From Cycas panzhihuaensis (Eukaryota > Cycadophyta), in assembly GCA_023213395.1 (NCBI GenBank), contig CM041465.1, forward strand, positions 15,872,001-15,936,000: a stretch of DNA of 64,000 bases. The letters run 5' to 3'. Both the position numbers and the translations under genes were made by a program. Every line of letters starts with the position of its first letter. Within the stretch, counting starts at the first letter, position 1. The notes beneath the pieces were generated by a model. It searched no databases, was not told the DNA's origin, and saw nothing but the letters and a program-made list of their open reading frames with translations. Shown here one piece after another: positions 1 to 11,166 of the stretch.

Positions 1-222
1 TTGATTTCTCCACCATTAAATGGAGATTTTCATGGTTTAATAAAAGTATTACTCCTCATACTTTTGGATCAATATCAAGTATAATTGATTTGGTGTAGAA
101 TTTACCTTTCATGGGCTCATTGTTGTTTTGATGTTATTGAGCTTTCTACACTAACTCCCAGGATCTCAAGGAGGAAAGATTGATAATTGATTTCTTCACC
201 AAACTAAGCTCTTTTGGGATCA
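1..222 (+). repeat. 5' LTR of element A, last 222 bp
   Basis: Positions 1-222 match 5654-5875 except at two sites (AATATCAAG versus AATGTCAAG, and TTTACC versus TTTTCC). It ends GGGATCA just before the primer-binding site. Confidence 0.95.
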
Positions 223-227
223 TATTT

Positions 228-239
228 TGGTATCGAGCC
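228..239 (+). other. Primer-binding site of element A
   Basis: TGGTATCGAGCC lies 5 bp after the LTR end. It is the initiator-Met tRNA primer site (TGGTATCAGAGCC) with one base lost, which would weaken priming. Confidence 0.75.
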
Positions 240-410
240 TCGATCTTTGTTGTAGGGACTTGAATGGTACAAACAAGGAAAGGATACAAAGAGAAAGGTG
301 AAGACTTTCTTGTGTTGCAATCACCAAGAAGACAAAGAAAGAATCCAAGCACCATGGTGAAAAGAAGATGGAGAAATTAGATTTGAAAGGCTTGAGAAGA
401 ACGTCAAGCC

Positions 411-1349
411 TTGATGCAAATGATGACCCACCTTCTACCTCTAGTCAAAGGAAAAGGCAAAGAGAAGGAATTTGAAGGAGGATCCACATATGACCATGAC
501 CATGAAGAGGAAGAGGAGGAGACCTTAAAGCACTCTTTTGAAGAAAGCAAGGGTACTTCATCTCATCAACCCTTCAAGGTGGAGGCAAAGTTGGATATTC
601 CAACTTATGATGGAGAGGTAAATGCTGAAAAGTTGGACCATTGGTTGGATCAACTTGAAACCTACTTCACAATCTATGCTTATAGTAATGCTCAAAAGCT
701 TTCATTTGCTAGGCTCAAGTTGTGTAAACATGCATTGACATGGTGGAATGCATATTTAAAGACTCATGATGTATCTTCTTTTCATGGAGGGATTTTAAGA
801 AAATAATAAAGAAGCAATTCTACCCCATAGGTCATGAGGAAGACCAATGGGTCACTTGGCAATATTTACGCCAAGGGAGAGGTGTAAGTGTCCAAGACTA
901 TACTTCTTTATTTTTTAGGCATGGCATGCTACTTGGTATTAATATGGATGAACATGTCACTCTTATGAAATTCATTAGAGGATTACATGAATACATAAGG
1001 AAGGAACTAAGGCTTTTAAGGTTCAATCCATTGGAGAAGCAAGTAGGATGGCTATGGCAATAGAAAGTAAAAGTAAGAAATCTACATTCATATCTAAAGA
1101 TTCTACTTTTACTTCTAATAAGTATGAAAAGAATCCTAAATGGCACTCATCAAAAGGCAAGAAGGAAAGAAGAAAAGAACTAATTTTGTTAAAAGTTCTA
1201 ACTATTGTGAGCATTGTGATATTAGTGGTCATATTACAAGCAAAGTGTTGGAAGTTGCATCCGAACTAAAGCCAAAGCATATCAAGGATATGGAATTAAG
1301 AAAGAAGGAAAAAGGAAAGCACTACTTTCGAGGTGGAGATTCAAAGTGA
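411..1349 (+). pseudogene. gag: Broken gypsy gag of element A
   Basis: Gag would form the cytoplasmic particle that packages element RNA. The first open part (411-806, 131 codons) has an acidic, Glu-rich N-terminal stretch followed by a Retrotrans_gag-type region (KLDHWLDQLETYF, then LTWWNAY). The frame then shifts and continues in other frames through about 1349. A zinc-knuckle start (YCEHCDISGH) is visible near 1203-1235, but its last Cys falls in a different frame. The leader between primer site and first ATG is short. It cannot encode a full-length Gag without frameshifts. Confidence 0.85.
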
Positions 1350-2273
1350 AGGAGAAGAAGAGAAGGTCACTCTACTTACAAATTATGAAGATGATGCTAC
1401 AAGGGAGGAACTATTTCACTTGAAGCTTCAAGTGGGAAATAGTATGATTGGTGCCATTATAGATCCGGAAGCCAAAAGAATTTGATCTCAGAAAGTTTGG
1501 TAAAGAGCATTGGTTTGGTAACTACTCCTCACCCTCATCCATATCCTCTTGGTTGGATCCATAAAGATGTGGAAATGCAAATATCAAAGCAATGTACGCT
1601 TAAATTTTCCATCACTAATGATTTTGTTGATGAGGTAATATGTGATGTGGTGCCACCGGATGTATGCCATGTTGTGCTTGGAAGTCCCTACTTGTGGGAT
1701 CGAGATGCACTCTTCTATCGAAGGGAGAGAAAGTATCGATTGATGAAGGATAACAAGGGCTTCATCATAAAGGCCACAAAGAAGCACTTGGATAAGATAG
1801 CATTAATTTCAGCTACTCAAGCAAGAAGGATGATCAATGCATGTGGTAAATTTGTCATCTTAATGGTAAGGAGAAAAGAAGAGCCAAGAGATGAAGAAGG
1901 TCCTTCTACTCACGCTCTTCTTATATCACCTAAACAAATGCAACAAATTGAGGAGTTAAAGACAAGGTATGATATTCTATTTCAACATGTTGATGGGCTT
2001 CCACCAAAGAGAAAGATAGAGCATGAAATCACTCTTATAGGAGATGCACCATTACCTAATGTTGCTTTGTATAGGCACTCCATTGTAGAAAATAATGAGA
2101 TAAAGAGGCAAGTTGAGGAGTTGCTTGATCAAGGGGTCATAAGACCTTCATGTTCACCTTGTGGGTCACCAATTGTCTTGGTGCCTAAGAAGGATGGAGG
2201 ATGGAGAATGTGTATAGATTTTCGTGCTTTGAATAAAATTACAATTAAAATCGCTACCCTTTGCCTCGTATAG
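1350..2273 (+). pseudogene. pol: Element A protease and N-terminal RT
   Basis: The retropepsin region is at about 1440-1700. The active-site neighbourhood (GAIIDP) is followed after a one-base frame change by the frame that stays open from 1482 to 2273 (263 codons). After a hydrophobic protease-like segment that frame runs into the RT N-terminus: RRKIEHEI-type linker, VEELLDQGVIRPS, SPIVLVPKKDGGWRMCIDFR and ALNKI, which are the fingers and first palm motifs of gypsy RT. It stops where the catalytic part should follow, and the sequence continues in another frame. Family assignment is firm. The protein is not functional as read. Confidence 0.88.
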
Positions 2274-2750
2274 ATGATTTGCTTGATCAAATTCAGATGC
2301 TTGCTCTTTCACTACATTGGATTTAGAAAGTGGTTATCACCAAGTTAGGGTCAAGGAGGAGGACACATGGAAGACGGCCTTCAAAACAAAGCAAGGACTC
2401 TTTGAATAGATGGTTATGCCTTTCGGATTGTGTAATGCTCTGCAACATTCATGAGGCTAATGAATGAAATATTAAGGCCTTACTTGGATAATTTTGTTGT
2501 CTATCTTGATGACATTTTGATTTTCGAGAACACATGGGAGGAACATTTGCAGCATATAGAAGAAGTTTTAAAGACTATGGCTAAGCATCATTTGAAGCTT
2601 AATGTGAAGAAGTGTGAATTTGGCAAGGAGAACTTGATCTTCTTAGGCTTTGTGGTTGGAGGAGGAAAGTTGAGCATTGATCCACTCAAGACTCAAGCCA
2701 TCCTCAAATGGCCTAGGCCAACAAACATCACAGAGGTGAGAAGTTTTTAG
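2274..2750 (+). pseudogene. pol: Element A RT catalytic domain, frameshifted
   Basis: The segment covers the rest of the RT palm and thumb. MPFGLCNA is readable near 2409-2435 next to an in-frame amber codon. The frame open from 2451 to 2750 contains the catalytic YLDD box at 2502-2513 (FVVYLDDILIF), then the VKKCEFGKE and FLGFVV motifs typical of gypsy RT. At least two frame changes separate this from the N-terminal RT. It joins the RNase H segment with another small disruption near 2748. Confidence 0.88.
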
Positions 2751-3300
2751 GAGCTTGTCAATACTTGAGAAAGTTCATTCTTCATTTCTCACAAAGTTGC
2801 GCACCTCTACATGGATTGACAAAATCTAATAGAAAGTTTACTTGGGGTTCCAAGGAGGAAGAAGCCTTTCTTCTTTTAAAGAAGAAAATTTGTCAAGCAC
2901 CGGTTTTGGCAATGCCAAATTTGCAAAGGCCTTTTGAAGTAGAAGCTGATGCAAGTGGAAATGCGATGGGGGTCCTTATTCAAGATGGGAAGCCTATTGC
3001 GTACCATTCGGAAGTCTTCACCCTCAAGTGAAGAACTACCCAACATATGATCGAGAAATGTTCGCACTTCATCAAGCATGCAAGCATTGGAGGTCATACT
3101 TGCTCGGAAAAGAGGTTGTAGTTCATACCGATCATAAGCCTCTTCAATTTTACAAACTCAAAGTAAATTACACAAAGCAAGACACATGAAGTGGATGAGT
3201 TATTTACAACAATTCAATATTGTAATTAAGTATAAAAGGGATCTAATAACAAAATTATTGATATGTTATCTAGACCACCTTGTTCCACTTCTTCTTCTAC
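2751..3300 (+). pseudogene. pol: Element A RNase H
   Basis: The domain degrades the RNA strand of the RNA-DNA hybrid during reverse transcription. The open part at 2765-3031 carries FTWGSKEEEAFLLLKK and then EVEADASGNAMGVLIQ, in which the first catalytic Asp is present. After a frame change near 3030, the remaining motifs (YPTYDREM-like, then HTDHKPL near 3124-3150) are readable. The MKWMSYLQQF segment at about 3187-3216 ends the domain. Breaks are small indels, so the gene was complete before decay. Confidence 0.85.
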
Positions 3301-3329
3301 TTTTGTTTGTAGTTCTCTTATGAGTTTGC

Positions 3330-4600
3330 GGTGGAACCAATGCATCATGAAGGGTACAAAGACTTGTACCATGAAGATGGAGCTTTGTAGGAAGAATTAG
3401 AGCACCTAGCAAAGGGAAGACCTTCCCCGCGTGCTTGGGAGAATGGTCTAGTTTTCAAAGGGAGCGACTCTATGTTCCATCAAAGGAGACAAGATCAAGT
3501 GGCTTAGAGAAGCCCATACTTCTAAAGTAAATTTGGTCACTTTGGTATAGAGAAGACTTTAGCAAACTTGAGAAGATATGTTGTATGGCCAAAAATGCAA
3601 AATGATGTAAAAAAATATGTAAAAGGATGTGTAATGTGTAACACTTCTAAGCCTTCTTCTAGAAAATTAGGATTATATACACCACTACCTATTCCCACTA
3701 GGCCTTGGGAAAGTATCTCCATTGATTTTTAGGGGACTTCCCATGACTAGGAAGGACATGATTATCTTTTGTTGTTGTAGATAGGTTTAGTAAAATGATA
3801 TGTCTAATACCTTGTAAGAAGACAATCACAGTGCAGAGCGGTGAGTTATTCTTGAGCATGTATGGAAGAATTTTGGCTTGCCTTCCTCCATCATTTCAGA
3901 TCGGGACACTCGATTCCTTTCATCATTTTGGAAGTCACTATGGGAGATGATGGATACCAAATTGAAGAGGAGTACAAGTTTCCATCCTCAAACAGATGGA
4001 CAAACCGAAGTAGTGAATAGAACTTTGGTACATCTATTGAGGGGATACAATTCCAAGCATCCAAAGACTTGGGATGAATCATTGGGTTTTCTGCAATTTG
4101 CTTTTAATAGAGCAATGCATGCATCATACTCTAAAGCACCTTTTGAAGTTTGTTTGGGATACTTATCTCAAAGTCCATTTGACTTAGAGTTTTCCATGCA
4201 AGCTAAGGAAGGATCCGTCAAAGAGAAGGAGGAGCATGACAAGGCTTTAGGATACTTGGAGAAGATCTAGAGAGTCCACAAAGAAGTACATGATCAACTT
4301 CTAAGGACTCAACAAAAGTACAAGGAAAGACATGACAAGCATAGGAAAGAGTGTACTTTCCAAGAAGGAGATTTAGTATGGTTATACTTGAGCAAGGAGA
4401 GGTTAAAAGGAGAAGGTAAGAAACTCAAACCTATAAGGTATGGACCATTCAAGATTTTGAGAAAAGTAGGTGGCAATGCTTTCCAACTTGATCTTCCACC
4501 TTATATGCAAATATATTCAGTAGTAAATGCTGAATACTTAAAACTCTTTGAGCCCTCCATGCTAGATGAGAGCAGGACCAGTTCACTTTACCTTGATTGA
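3330..4600 (+). pseudogene. pol: Element A integrase
   Basis: Integrase inserts element cDNA into chromosomes. The HHCC zinc-binding part is at about 3525-3650 (HFGIEKTLANL, CVMCN). The core Asp is near 3721 (ESISIDF), the second Asp is in ISDRDTRFL near 3894-3920, and the Glu is in QTDGQTEVVNRTL near 3993-4028, so the catalytic triad is preserved. Two stretches are open: 3878-4270 and 4388-4600. The latter ends in GPFKILRKVGGNAFQLDLP, the GPY/F module, with no chromodomain after it. Several stop codons and a frame change lie between 3730 and 3870. Confidence 0.88.
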
Positions 4601-4806
4601 TGATTTGTATTTGGAAAGTGAGGAGCCTCTCGAGGAAGATTGTATCTTGAGAGAAAATCTACCAAAACAAGACATAAGACACATGAATCTTTCGGGATTG
4701 GAGTAGCAGGCAATTGCCTAGTAAGGCCAAGTGGTTTAGTAGGCAACAAGGAGAACAACACTTCCCCATCTCCAATTCTAAGCCAAGCAGAGTTGGCTAT
4801 TTTCCA

Positions 4807-4821
4807 AGGAAGGGGGAGCCA
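4807..4821 (+). other. Polypurine tract of element A
   Basis: AGGAAGGGGGAG, followed by CCA, sits directly before the 3' LTR start. It is the expected plus-strand primer site. Confidence 0.75.
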
Positions 4822-5061
4822 TGATCCAGGAGGATCTACCATATGTTTACAAGATGCGGAAAATGCTAGGCATTGGCATAACTAACAGAGATATGGCCAA
4901 ATGGTATCAAAATTATATGAAATTTTGTTTAAAGGGATAAGACACATCCCACTAGATGTGTACAAAAGGTGGGGTTCAGAAAATATCATTTGATTAGAGT
5001 TCAAGCCTTGTCTTTGCATAAAAATTAATCCCACATTAGCGAGAAAAAAATAGAAAATATA

Positions 5062-5433
5062 TATTATCATTATATGAATAGAAACATGGCCAAATGACAT
5101 CCAAATGAGCTAAATTTTTGAGTAAGTGGAGGAGACATTGTTCCTATACGTGTACCAAATTTGAACTGAATTGGAGTCCGTTAAGGTCAGTTACAAGCCG
5201 CAACTTTTAAGAATTGCATGAAGGCCACTTGGACAGCAGAAAAACAGCAAATACATATTATTATTAAATGAATAAAAATGTAGTCAAATGACATCCAAAT
5301 GATCTGAAAATTTGAGGAAGCTTAGGGGACATGTGTTCCTATACGTGTACCAAATTTGAGATAAATTGGAGTATGTTAAGATCTATTACAAGCTGCAACT
5401 TTTTAAGAATTGTATGAAGGCCACTTGGACAAC
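5062..5433 (+). repeat. Two-copy tandem duplication (period about 194 bp) in U3 of LTR A
   Basis: Unit 1 starts at 5062 and unit 2 at 5256. Both carry CAAATGACATCCAAATGA, TTCCTATACGTGTACCAAAT and GAAGGCCACTTGGACA. They lie upstream of the TATA box, where LTR enhancers sit. Confidence 0.85.
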
Positions 5434-5504
5434 ATGCATTCTGGTGGTTAGTGATTATACTTGCATGATTGCCACTTGTTAAACATGCAATTTAGGTTTC
5501 TTTC

Positions 5505-5511
5505 TATAAAT
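5505..5511 (+). promoter_or_regulatory. Candidate TATA box of LTR A
   Basis: TATAAAT in TCTATAAATTGAGCC, about 370 bp before the LTR end and downstream of the duplicated U3 block. The position suits a transcription start that defines R; the start itself is not seen. Confidence 0.5.
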
Positions 5512-5875
5512 TGAGCCCTTCTACAGGTTGGAGAGGTGGTTCTTGGAGACTTGACTTGGGAAGCATCCTTGGAGAAGCATTTGGAGGGTTGGAATCCCCC
5601 TTATGGTATAATTATAACATTTATTCCTTGTAATTTTACCATTCTTTTTCTAGTTGATTTCTCCACCATTAAATGGAGATTTTCATGGTTTAATAAAAGT
5701 ATTACTCCTCATACTTTTGGATCAATGTCAAGTATAATTGATTTGGTGTAGAATTTTCCTTTCATGGGCTCATTGTTGTTTTGATGTTATTGAGCTTTCT
5801 ACACTAACTCCCAGGATCTCAAGGAGGAAAGATTGATAATTGATTTCTTCACCAAACTAAGCTCTTTTGGGATCA

Positions 5876-6339
5876 GTATATATAAGAGAAACTTAGCTTA
5901 AATCTTGATTGATAGAATCTTCACCTTACCAAAGCAGCTTGGATTCAACCTAGCTCTAATACCATTTTAAAACATGAGATTTAAAGATTACCTTTAAAAA
6001 CCTAATAAAAAATATAAATGAAGTATGAGGCAAATAAAATGATAAAATAATAAGTGAAATAAACAAGGATGAAGTATATACAAAGCATAATACAATAAGA
6101 ATATAGATAATTGACCATCTTCCAAATTATTGCTTTAGGTATGTATATATATTTATAATATAATTGACCTTGTATTTGACTAATGAGATAGAAGAACCTT
6201 TAAGTCCACCAATGAGGATGGTTACATGAACAGGTGTGCTTCACATGCACACATCTTAATATCATAATTAAAAAATACCTATGAGAGTTAAGGGGGACAC
6301 TTAATAAGATACATAAATCAATATTAAACATTATGTTTT
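5876..6339. other. AT-rich stretch with a minus-strand primer-site-like sequence
   Basis: No coding motif is visible. At 5952-5963 the minus strand reads TGGTATTAGAGC, like an initiator-Met primer site. An older minus-strand LTR could therefore lie from about 5964 rightward, with its interior removed or displaced by element A. I could not match this LTR to another copy. Confidence 0.35.
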
Positions 6340-7200
6340 AATAGGGTATAGATTACCCTTAAACCCTTCATTAAATATTACATCTTTGATAACATAGATT
6401 TTATTTGTTTTTAGATCTATGTAGCAATAGGCTTTAGATTTGTTATCATAACCTATCATTATGCATTAAATTCTTTTGTCATCTAGCTTTGTTCTTCTTT
6501 TATCTAGAATGTGAACATAAGTTGTGATTCTAAGTACTTTCATATAACTTAGATCTAGCTTCTTTCTTAATTAGGCCTTCTTCTAGAGTAGCTTTATAAA
6601 TAATTTATATGGGGCTTCAATTCACAAGGTATACAACTGTATTGATATCTTCTACCCAATAAACATTTGGTACTATCTTCTCCTTGAGCATGCACCATGC
6701 CATCTCCATTATTATCCTATTCATTCTCTTTGATACTCTATTTAATTAGGGAAAATATGGAGTAGTGAGCTATCTTTAGGCTTTATTTAATTTGTAAAAA
6801 TAATAGAAGTTATTTAAGACGTATTCTCCTCCTCCATTAGTCTTAAGAGTGTTAATTTTACACCCACTTTCTAACTTTGCTTGAGCTTTAAATTATTTAA
6901 ATATGTCTAATACTTATAATTTGTTAAAGATGAAGTATACCCATGTTTTCATAGAGAAATCATTGATAAATATGAAAAAGTACTTGGCACCATTAATGGA
7001 GTTTGGCATAATTAACCCACATAAGTCTAAGTAAATTAATTCAAGTCTTTCTCTTTTCTTGGGGATCTGTGCTATTTTCTTAGCATATAACTTTTACAAA
7101 TAGATGAATTGATCATTTTATTTAGTAATCCTTCTATTATATTAAATTTCTTTAATATTTCTAATCTCTTATTTGCAATGTGTCTATCTTTAGAATGTTA
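6340..7200 (-). pseudogene. pol: Copia integrase remnant of element B
   Basis: The minus strand encodes a copia GAG-pre-integrase tail (KMINSSICKSYMLRK), then integrase core pieces LDLCGLIMPNSINGAKYF and FIFINDFSMKTWVYF at about 6930-7060. Further on come ITTYVHILDKRRTKLDDK and IMIGYDNKSKAYCY near 6405-6520, then the VIFNEG motif that ends copia integrase (near 6370). Order and spacing match the family. Stops and frame changes interrupt it throughout, including a G-to-A type stop after LDDKRI. It is not functional. Confidence 0.78.
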
Positions 7201-7659
7201 AATTTTATTATGAAAATTATTAATAGCAAAAACTTATACAAGAGAACGTGGGATATGAGTAGAGAGTAATTTATAGAGATTGCTAGTCTCTAGTTATTCT
7301 ATAATTATAATTCTAGATTATTTTCTATCATGAATGAATTATTTTTCATTCTCATAAAAAATAGTTCAAAGTTTCTTTTTCCTCAATTGTGATACAGAAA
7401 GCAAATTTTTCTTTAGACTAGGAACAAACATTACATTGCCAATTTTTTTAGTTTTATAATTAACTTTTATAGCAATTATTCCTTTACATTTAATTTATAA
7501 AGGAAACTTATCACCAAGTTATACTATTTTATTGTAACTATATGGTTGAATAGTCTCAAACTAATCCCTTCTTCCTAACATATGATTTAGAGCTCCTAAG
7601 TCTATGACCTAATCATCATTATTTCGACTAGGTGATGCTAGTGTAGTGATGAAAGTAGC

Positions 7660-7689
7660 CTCTTCTTCTTCTTCTTCTTCTTCTTCTTT
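7660..7689 (+). repeat. (CTT)n microsatellite
   Basis: About ten CTT units. On the minus strand this is a GAA run inside the decayed copia interior, coding for an acidic tract. Confidence 0.9.
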
Positions 7690-7799
7690 GTATTGTTCAC
7701 TACTATAGTTTTCTTCCTCTCTCTTTCCTTTATAGATTTTAAAATTTTTATGGATAATTATTGGCAAAGTATCCATATTTAATGGGTTATAGGATCATA

Positions 7800-9290
7800 T
7801 AGTCTATAATTACTAGGAAGCTATCCTCTTTTGCTATAATTATAACATGGTCTAGATTTAGTTAAAGTATACCTACCTCATACCTCATTAAATATTTTTG
7901 CTAATATAAATCAACCTCCTTGTGTCTCATTGAACCTTACTCTCATAATTCTTCCTCTTCCTATTGAGGTGCTTCTAGACCATCCTCTGCTGTCTAATCA
8001 TAACCTTAAATAAAATGATTCTTTAATATCTATTTTTTCTTCATATCTTTTTATTCTTTACTCTTGCTATAATAGGTGTCCACATAAGGTATCAAATGAT
8101 ATATCAATAGCCTAGCCTCCTATAGTAAGATTATGGATAAGATTGTTAAAAGATTTTGGTAACTTATTGAGGACTAGCTAAATAATTTCTGTATTAGATA
8201 GTGTTTCTCTAGAAAATGCAAGGTTATCTTCAACTTTAACTATTTTAGTGATAAAACTTTGAACAAATTCTCCTTATCTCAGATGGATTTGCTATACTTG
8301 TTCTCTAAGTGAGATTATTCAAGCTTCATTTTTCTATCTATATAGGCTTATAATTTGTCCCAGGCTTCATTAGAGGAGTTTGTTCTAGTAAGGTGTGTTA
8401 GGAGAGATTCTTCTACTGACAACAAAATTACAACATGTGCATGTGTATCTCTTTCTTCCTAGTTTGCTAATTAAGTGGCATTAGTGGCTTCAGGTATGGT
8501 TTCTTTTCTAGTTACAAGCCTGAAAGCATTTTTTACTATAAGAAGAGTGTTTATTCTAAGTTTTTAGGCACTATGATTCTGTCCTATTAACTTATCAACA
8601 TCACTAAGTGTATAGATTGAGGCCACAATTGATTATTTCAACTTAATAAGACAAAAATAAAAAAACTAAAGTAGACAAAACAATCCCTAACTATATGACT
8701 ATATAGATATATGAAAAAAGTACATGTATACAAAATTTTATGAAACTCTCCTAATATATAGATTTTTTAGTGATCTTTCTAGGTTTATAATTTTTATATA
8801 GATCTAATTTCAAAAAACATTTCAAAAGGTCTAAAAAATATGTACAACTACCTAGGGTTTGTATGTGTTTTTTGCTTGAATCATGTAAAACACTTGATGA
8901 AATATTATAAAAGTGGATTCAGATAAAAGTTTATGTCAAGACAAAGATTTTAAGACAACTTTTACTCACTAAGATAGAGGAGAGAAATCTATAAGAGAAT
9001 CTCTAAACCTATGCCACTATAAATGCTTGATTTATCGTTAATTGACAAGGAATTTGAAGATGGTTCTTTGGAAGAAATTACTCCTCGTACTGAGCTACCC
9101 TTACTAGTAAAATTTCATTAGAAATAGAGCAATTTGAAAAAAAATTCATATGGTTCTATATAGTTTCATACTATGGCCTCAATGCAATTTTATTTTATAA
9201 TTTAACTCATCTACTTTATTAAAAAAGAACTTAACCTTTATTCCTTCTTAATTCTTCTAATTTTATCTTTAAGAAAAACTTTAACCTTAT
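7800..9290 (-). pseudogene. gag: Probable copia gag remnant of element B
   Basis: On the minus strand, at about 8170-8660, the translation shows a UBN2-like Gag pattern: ...LSVEESLLTHLTRTNSSNEAWDKL..., then a basic stretch, LENKYSK and DKENLFKVLS. This is the alpha-helical Gag core of copia elements (EAWDKL followed about 25 residues later by a conserved Leu-rich segment). Stops occur mainly where Gln or Trp would be expected. No zinc knuckle could be read with confidence. The N-terminal part near 9000-9290 is not recognisable. Confidence 0.5.
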
Positions 9291-9315
9291 AGTAATTCCC
9301 TTCACAGATTGACCT

Positions 9316-9327
9316 GCTTTGATACTA
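9316..9327 (-). other. Primer-binding site of copia remnant B
   Basis: The minus strand reads TAGTATCAAAGC followed by AGGTC, an initiator-Met primer site with a G-to-A change. It abuts an LTR end (TTAACA on the minus strand). Confidence 0.65.
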
Positions 9328-9600
9328 TGTTAAAATAAGAGAGCATATAGAGAAAGTTTATTCTTCCTTAATTATATAAAGAGAGAACCTCTCAATATAT
9401 ATAATAGAGTGATAAGGATAGGCCAATGCATGTAGGCCATATGTTAGACAAATACAAAGAGGGCTTATGACACATAACCCTTACATTATTTAGGACCACA
9501 TAAAATAAAACATGAATACTTTAATAACTAATATGGGTTGATTAAAGCATTTCCATAACCTTTCTCTTCTACTCTAAGAGCTTCAAGGCCTAATATAAGC
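9328..9600 (-). repeat. LTR of copia remnant B, outer limit uncertain
   Basis: It begins TGTTAAAATAAGAG on the plus strand next to the primer-binding site. No second copy is in the window, so the right limit is an estimate. Confidence 0.4.
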
Positions 9601-9774
9601 TCATGTTAATAGAATACTTATGTAAATATTTCACGATGTCATATTATTTTAGAGTTTGTTTGGTTGGATTATTGTGATTTTTAGGTGTCAAATTTGGTAC
9701 TTATTACCAATCACTCTTTACTCAACTTGTCAAGGATTCTAGTTGATTGGTCAAGAATTGCCAACTTTATGTTT

Positions 9775-10690
9775 CTAATTATTCTTATGGCCTCCTTGCT
9801 TTGCATTTTGTGCTCTAGTTATAGTGGCCATATTTAAGTCATCTATGCCTTCTAACTCCAAGTTATCAAATGAAGCTATAGTCATGTCATGAAGGTAAGA
9901 AGATAAAGTTTCTTCTTCATAAGGACTTATAGAAAAGTCTTTGAATCTAACATATTGTTCACCTAATAAGGGTTCTTTAGAGACATCCTCACTAGTGGCC
10001 ATGGTTGTTTCATGATTATAATTGTTAAGGTTATTTTGTCCCATATTAATAGGTTGTTGGACTTCCTTTTCCTTGTCTCTTCAAATATTATAAGTTATTG
10101 TTCATTCTCATAAAGAGAGCTTGGAAATAAGGATCAGGGTTATGGGTATTCCTTGTTTTCTCTATTAGAGAATAAGCATTATATATTGGGTTTATTCTCC
10201 TAAAAAATTTCATCATTTTTTTTGAAATTCTAAAGCCATATCCCTAACCTAATTGAAATTTCTAGGAAATATACCCATCATTATCATGAGAGTTTCATGA
10301 TTAATACCTTCTAAAAATGATTCTAATTGGCATTGGTTAGATGGTCTCTTAGTAACCAAGATGGATCTGATAGTTTTCATAAACCTTTCCGTAAACATGA
10401 AGAGTGTTTCTCTAGATACTCCTCATATAGTTCTCCAACAAGGGTGGCATTCATATTAGAACTAAAATATTTGGGAGTATATATAGCTATTAAAGTGCCC
10501 CAGTTGGTAATCAAGACATGTTGTAAGCTTTGAAACTAGTTAATGACCCTTCCTTTCAATGAATTTACAAATGACCTCACAACTATATTAGGCTAAGTTA
10601 TATTGAACTTCTTGCTCATAGGAGAAAACATTTCAAAACTTTTCTCCATGATTATTAAACCACCACCATAAAACTTGGGAATAAAGTCCC
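9775..10690 (-). pseudogene. gag: Minus-strand gypsy-type gag remnant
   Basis: Two frames are legible. The frame at 10044-9775 is open for 89 codons, acidic, and ends near ATITRAQNAKQGG. Upstream on the minus strand (10690-10240), pieces of a Retrotrans_gag domain are readable in shifting frames: LIAIYTPKYF, ESRETLFMFTERFMKTIRS, then QCQLESFLEGINHETLMIM, which fits the 'E..ESL..F..RF' followed by 'FL.GL' pattern of gypsy Gag. It lies head-to-head with the plus-strand Tat RT that begins near 10815, so it belongs to another insertion. No LTR could be tied to it. Confidence 0.5.
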
Positions 10691-10814
10691 AAGCCTAGTT
10701 AGAAACTGTTAGAAATATTAATGTGAGTTGTATGTCACATGTTAATATTGTAAATGTAAGGTACTAAAGTCAATTTTATAAAGTTAATATTACCCTTTGA
10801 TCATTACCCATAAT

Positions 10815-11166
10815 CTTACCACCATTCTGGGTGCTCGTCCCATGCATAAAAAATAATACCCTTTTCATCCCAAACTTTCAACTGCCGTCAAGATGGAAGT
10901 TGAAAAACTCCTATACATGGGGTTAATCACTTCTATTGACTACCCCAAGTGGGTATCTAACATTGTCCCCATTGCCAAAAAGAATGGGACAATCAGGATA
11001 TGTATTGATTTCTAGGATATCAACAATGTGTGGATAACTTCCTACTCCCCTTCATCGATCAAATCATTGATCGAACTACTGGTTTTGAAGTCACGTCCTT
11101 AATGGATGGCTTCTTGGGCTATAACCAAATCTAAATTTCTCTCAAAGATCGTCACAAGACAACCTT
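10815..11166 (+). pseudogene. pol: Tat-type RT, first half
   Basis: The fingers and early palm of the polymerase read KLSTAVKMEVEKLLYMGLI, then VSNIVPIAKKNGTIRICIDF and a stop where Arg or Trp is expected, a frame change, then DNFLLPFIDQIIDRTTGFEV and SLMDGFLGYNQI. The coding sequence breaks at ACAACCTT, and the same gene resumes at 13835 beyond the nested element. Intact Tat pol would need about 300 residues more upstream (protease), which are missing. Confidence 0.85.

Larger units (their letters stand above)
1..5875 (+). mobile_element. Ty3/gypsy LTR retrotransposon A, 5' LTR cut by window edge
   Basis: Order on the plus strand is LTR end, primer-binding site, gag, protease, RT, RNase H, integrase, polypurine tract, LTR. 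The order RT, RNase H, integrase defines Ty3/gypsy. The integrase C-terminus has a GPF-type module and no recognisable chromodomain, so I do not assign a clade. Reading frames are broken many times by frameshifts and stops, yet the 222 bp of 5' LTR visible differ from the 3' LTR at only two positions. That suggests a recent insertion of an already defective copy, probably mobilised by another element's proteins. No TSD can be checked because the left end is outside the window. Confidence 0.93.
4822..5875 (+). repeat. 3' LTR of element A, 1,054 bp
   Basis: It begins TGATCC and ends GGATCA, a perfect 6-bp terminal inverted repeat, and starts right after the polypurine tract. The last 222 bp match the partial 5' LTR. 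A 194-bp U3 duplication and a TATA box lie inside. Confidence 0.92.
6340..9600 (-). mobile_element. Decayed minus-strand Ty1/copia remnant B
   Basis: Reading the minus strand from right to left: LTR end and primer-binding site (9316-9328), gag-like region, GAG-pre-integrase and integrase, ending near 6340. RT and RNase H, which follow integrase in copia, are missing, and what lies beyond 6340 is unrelated AT-rich DNA. The element is therefore 3'-truncated and heavily mutated. Confidence 0.7.
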
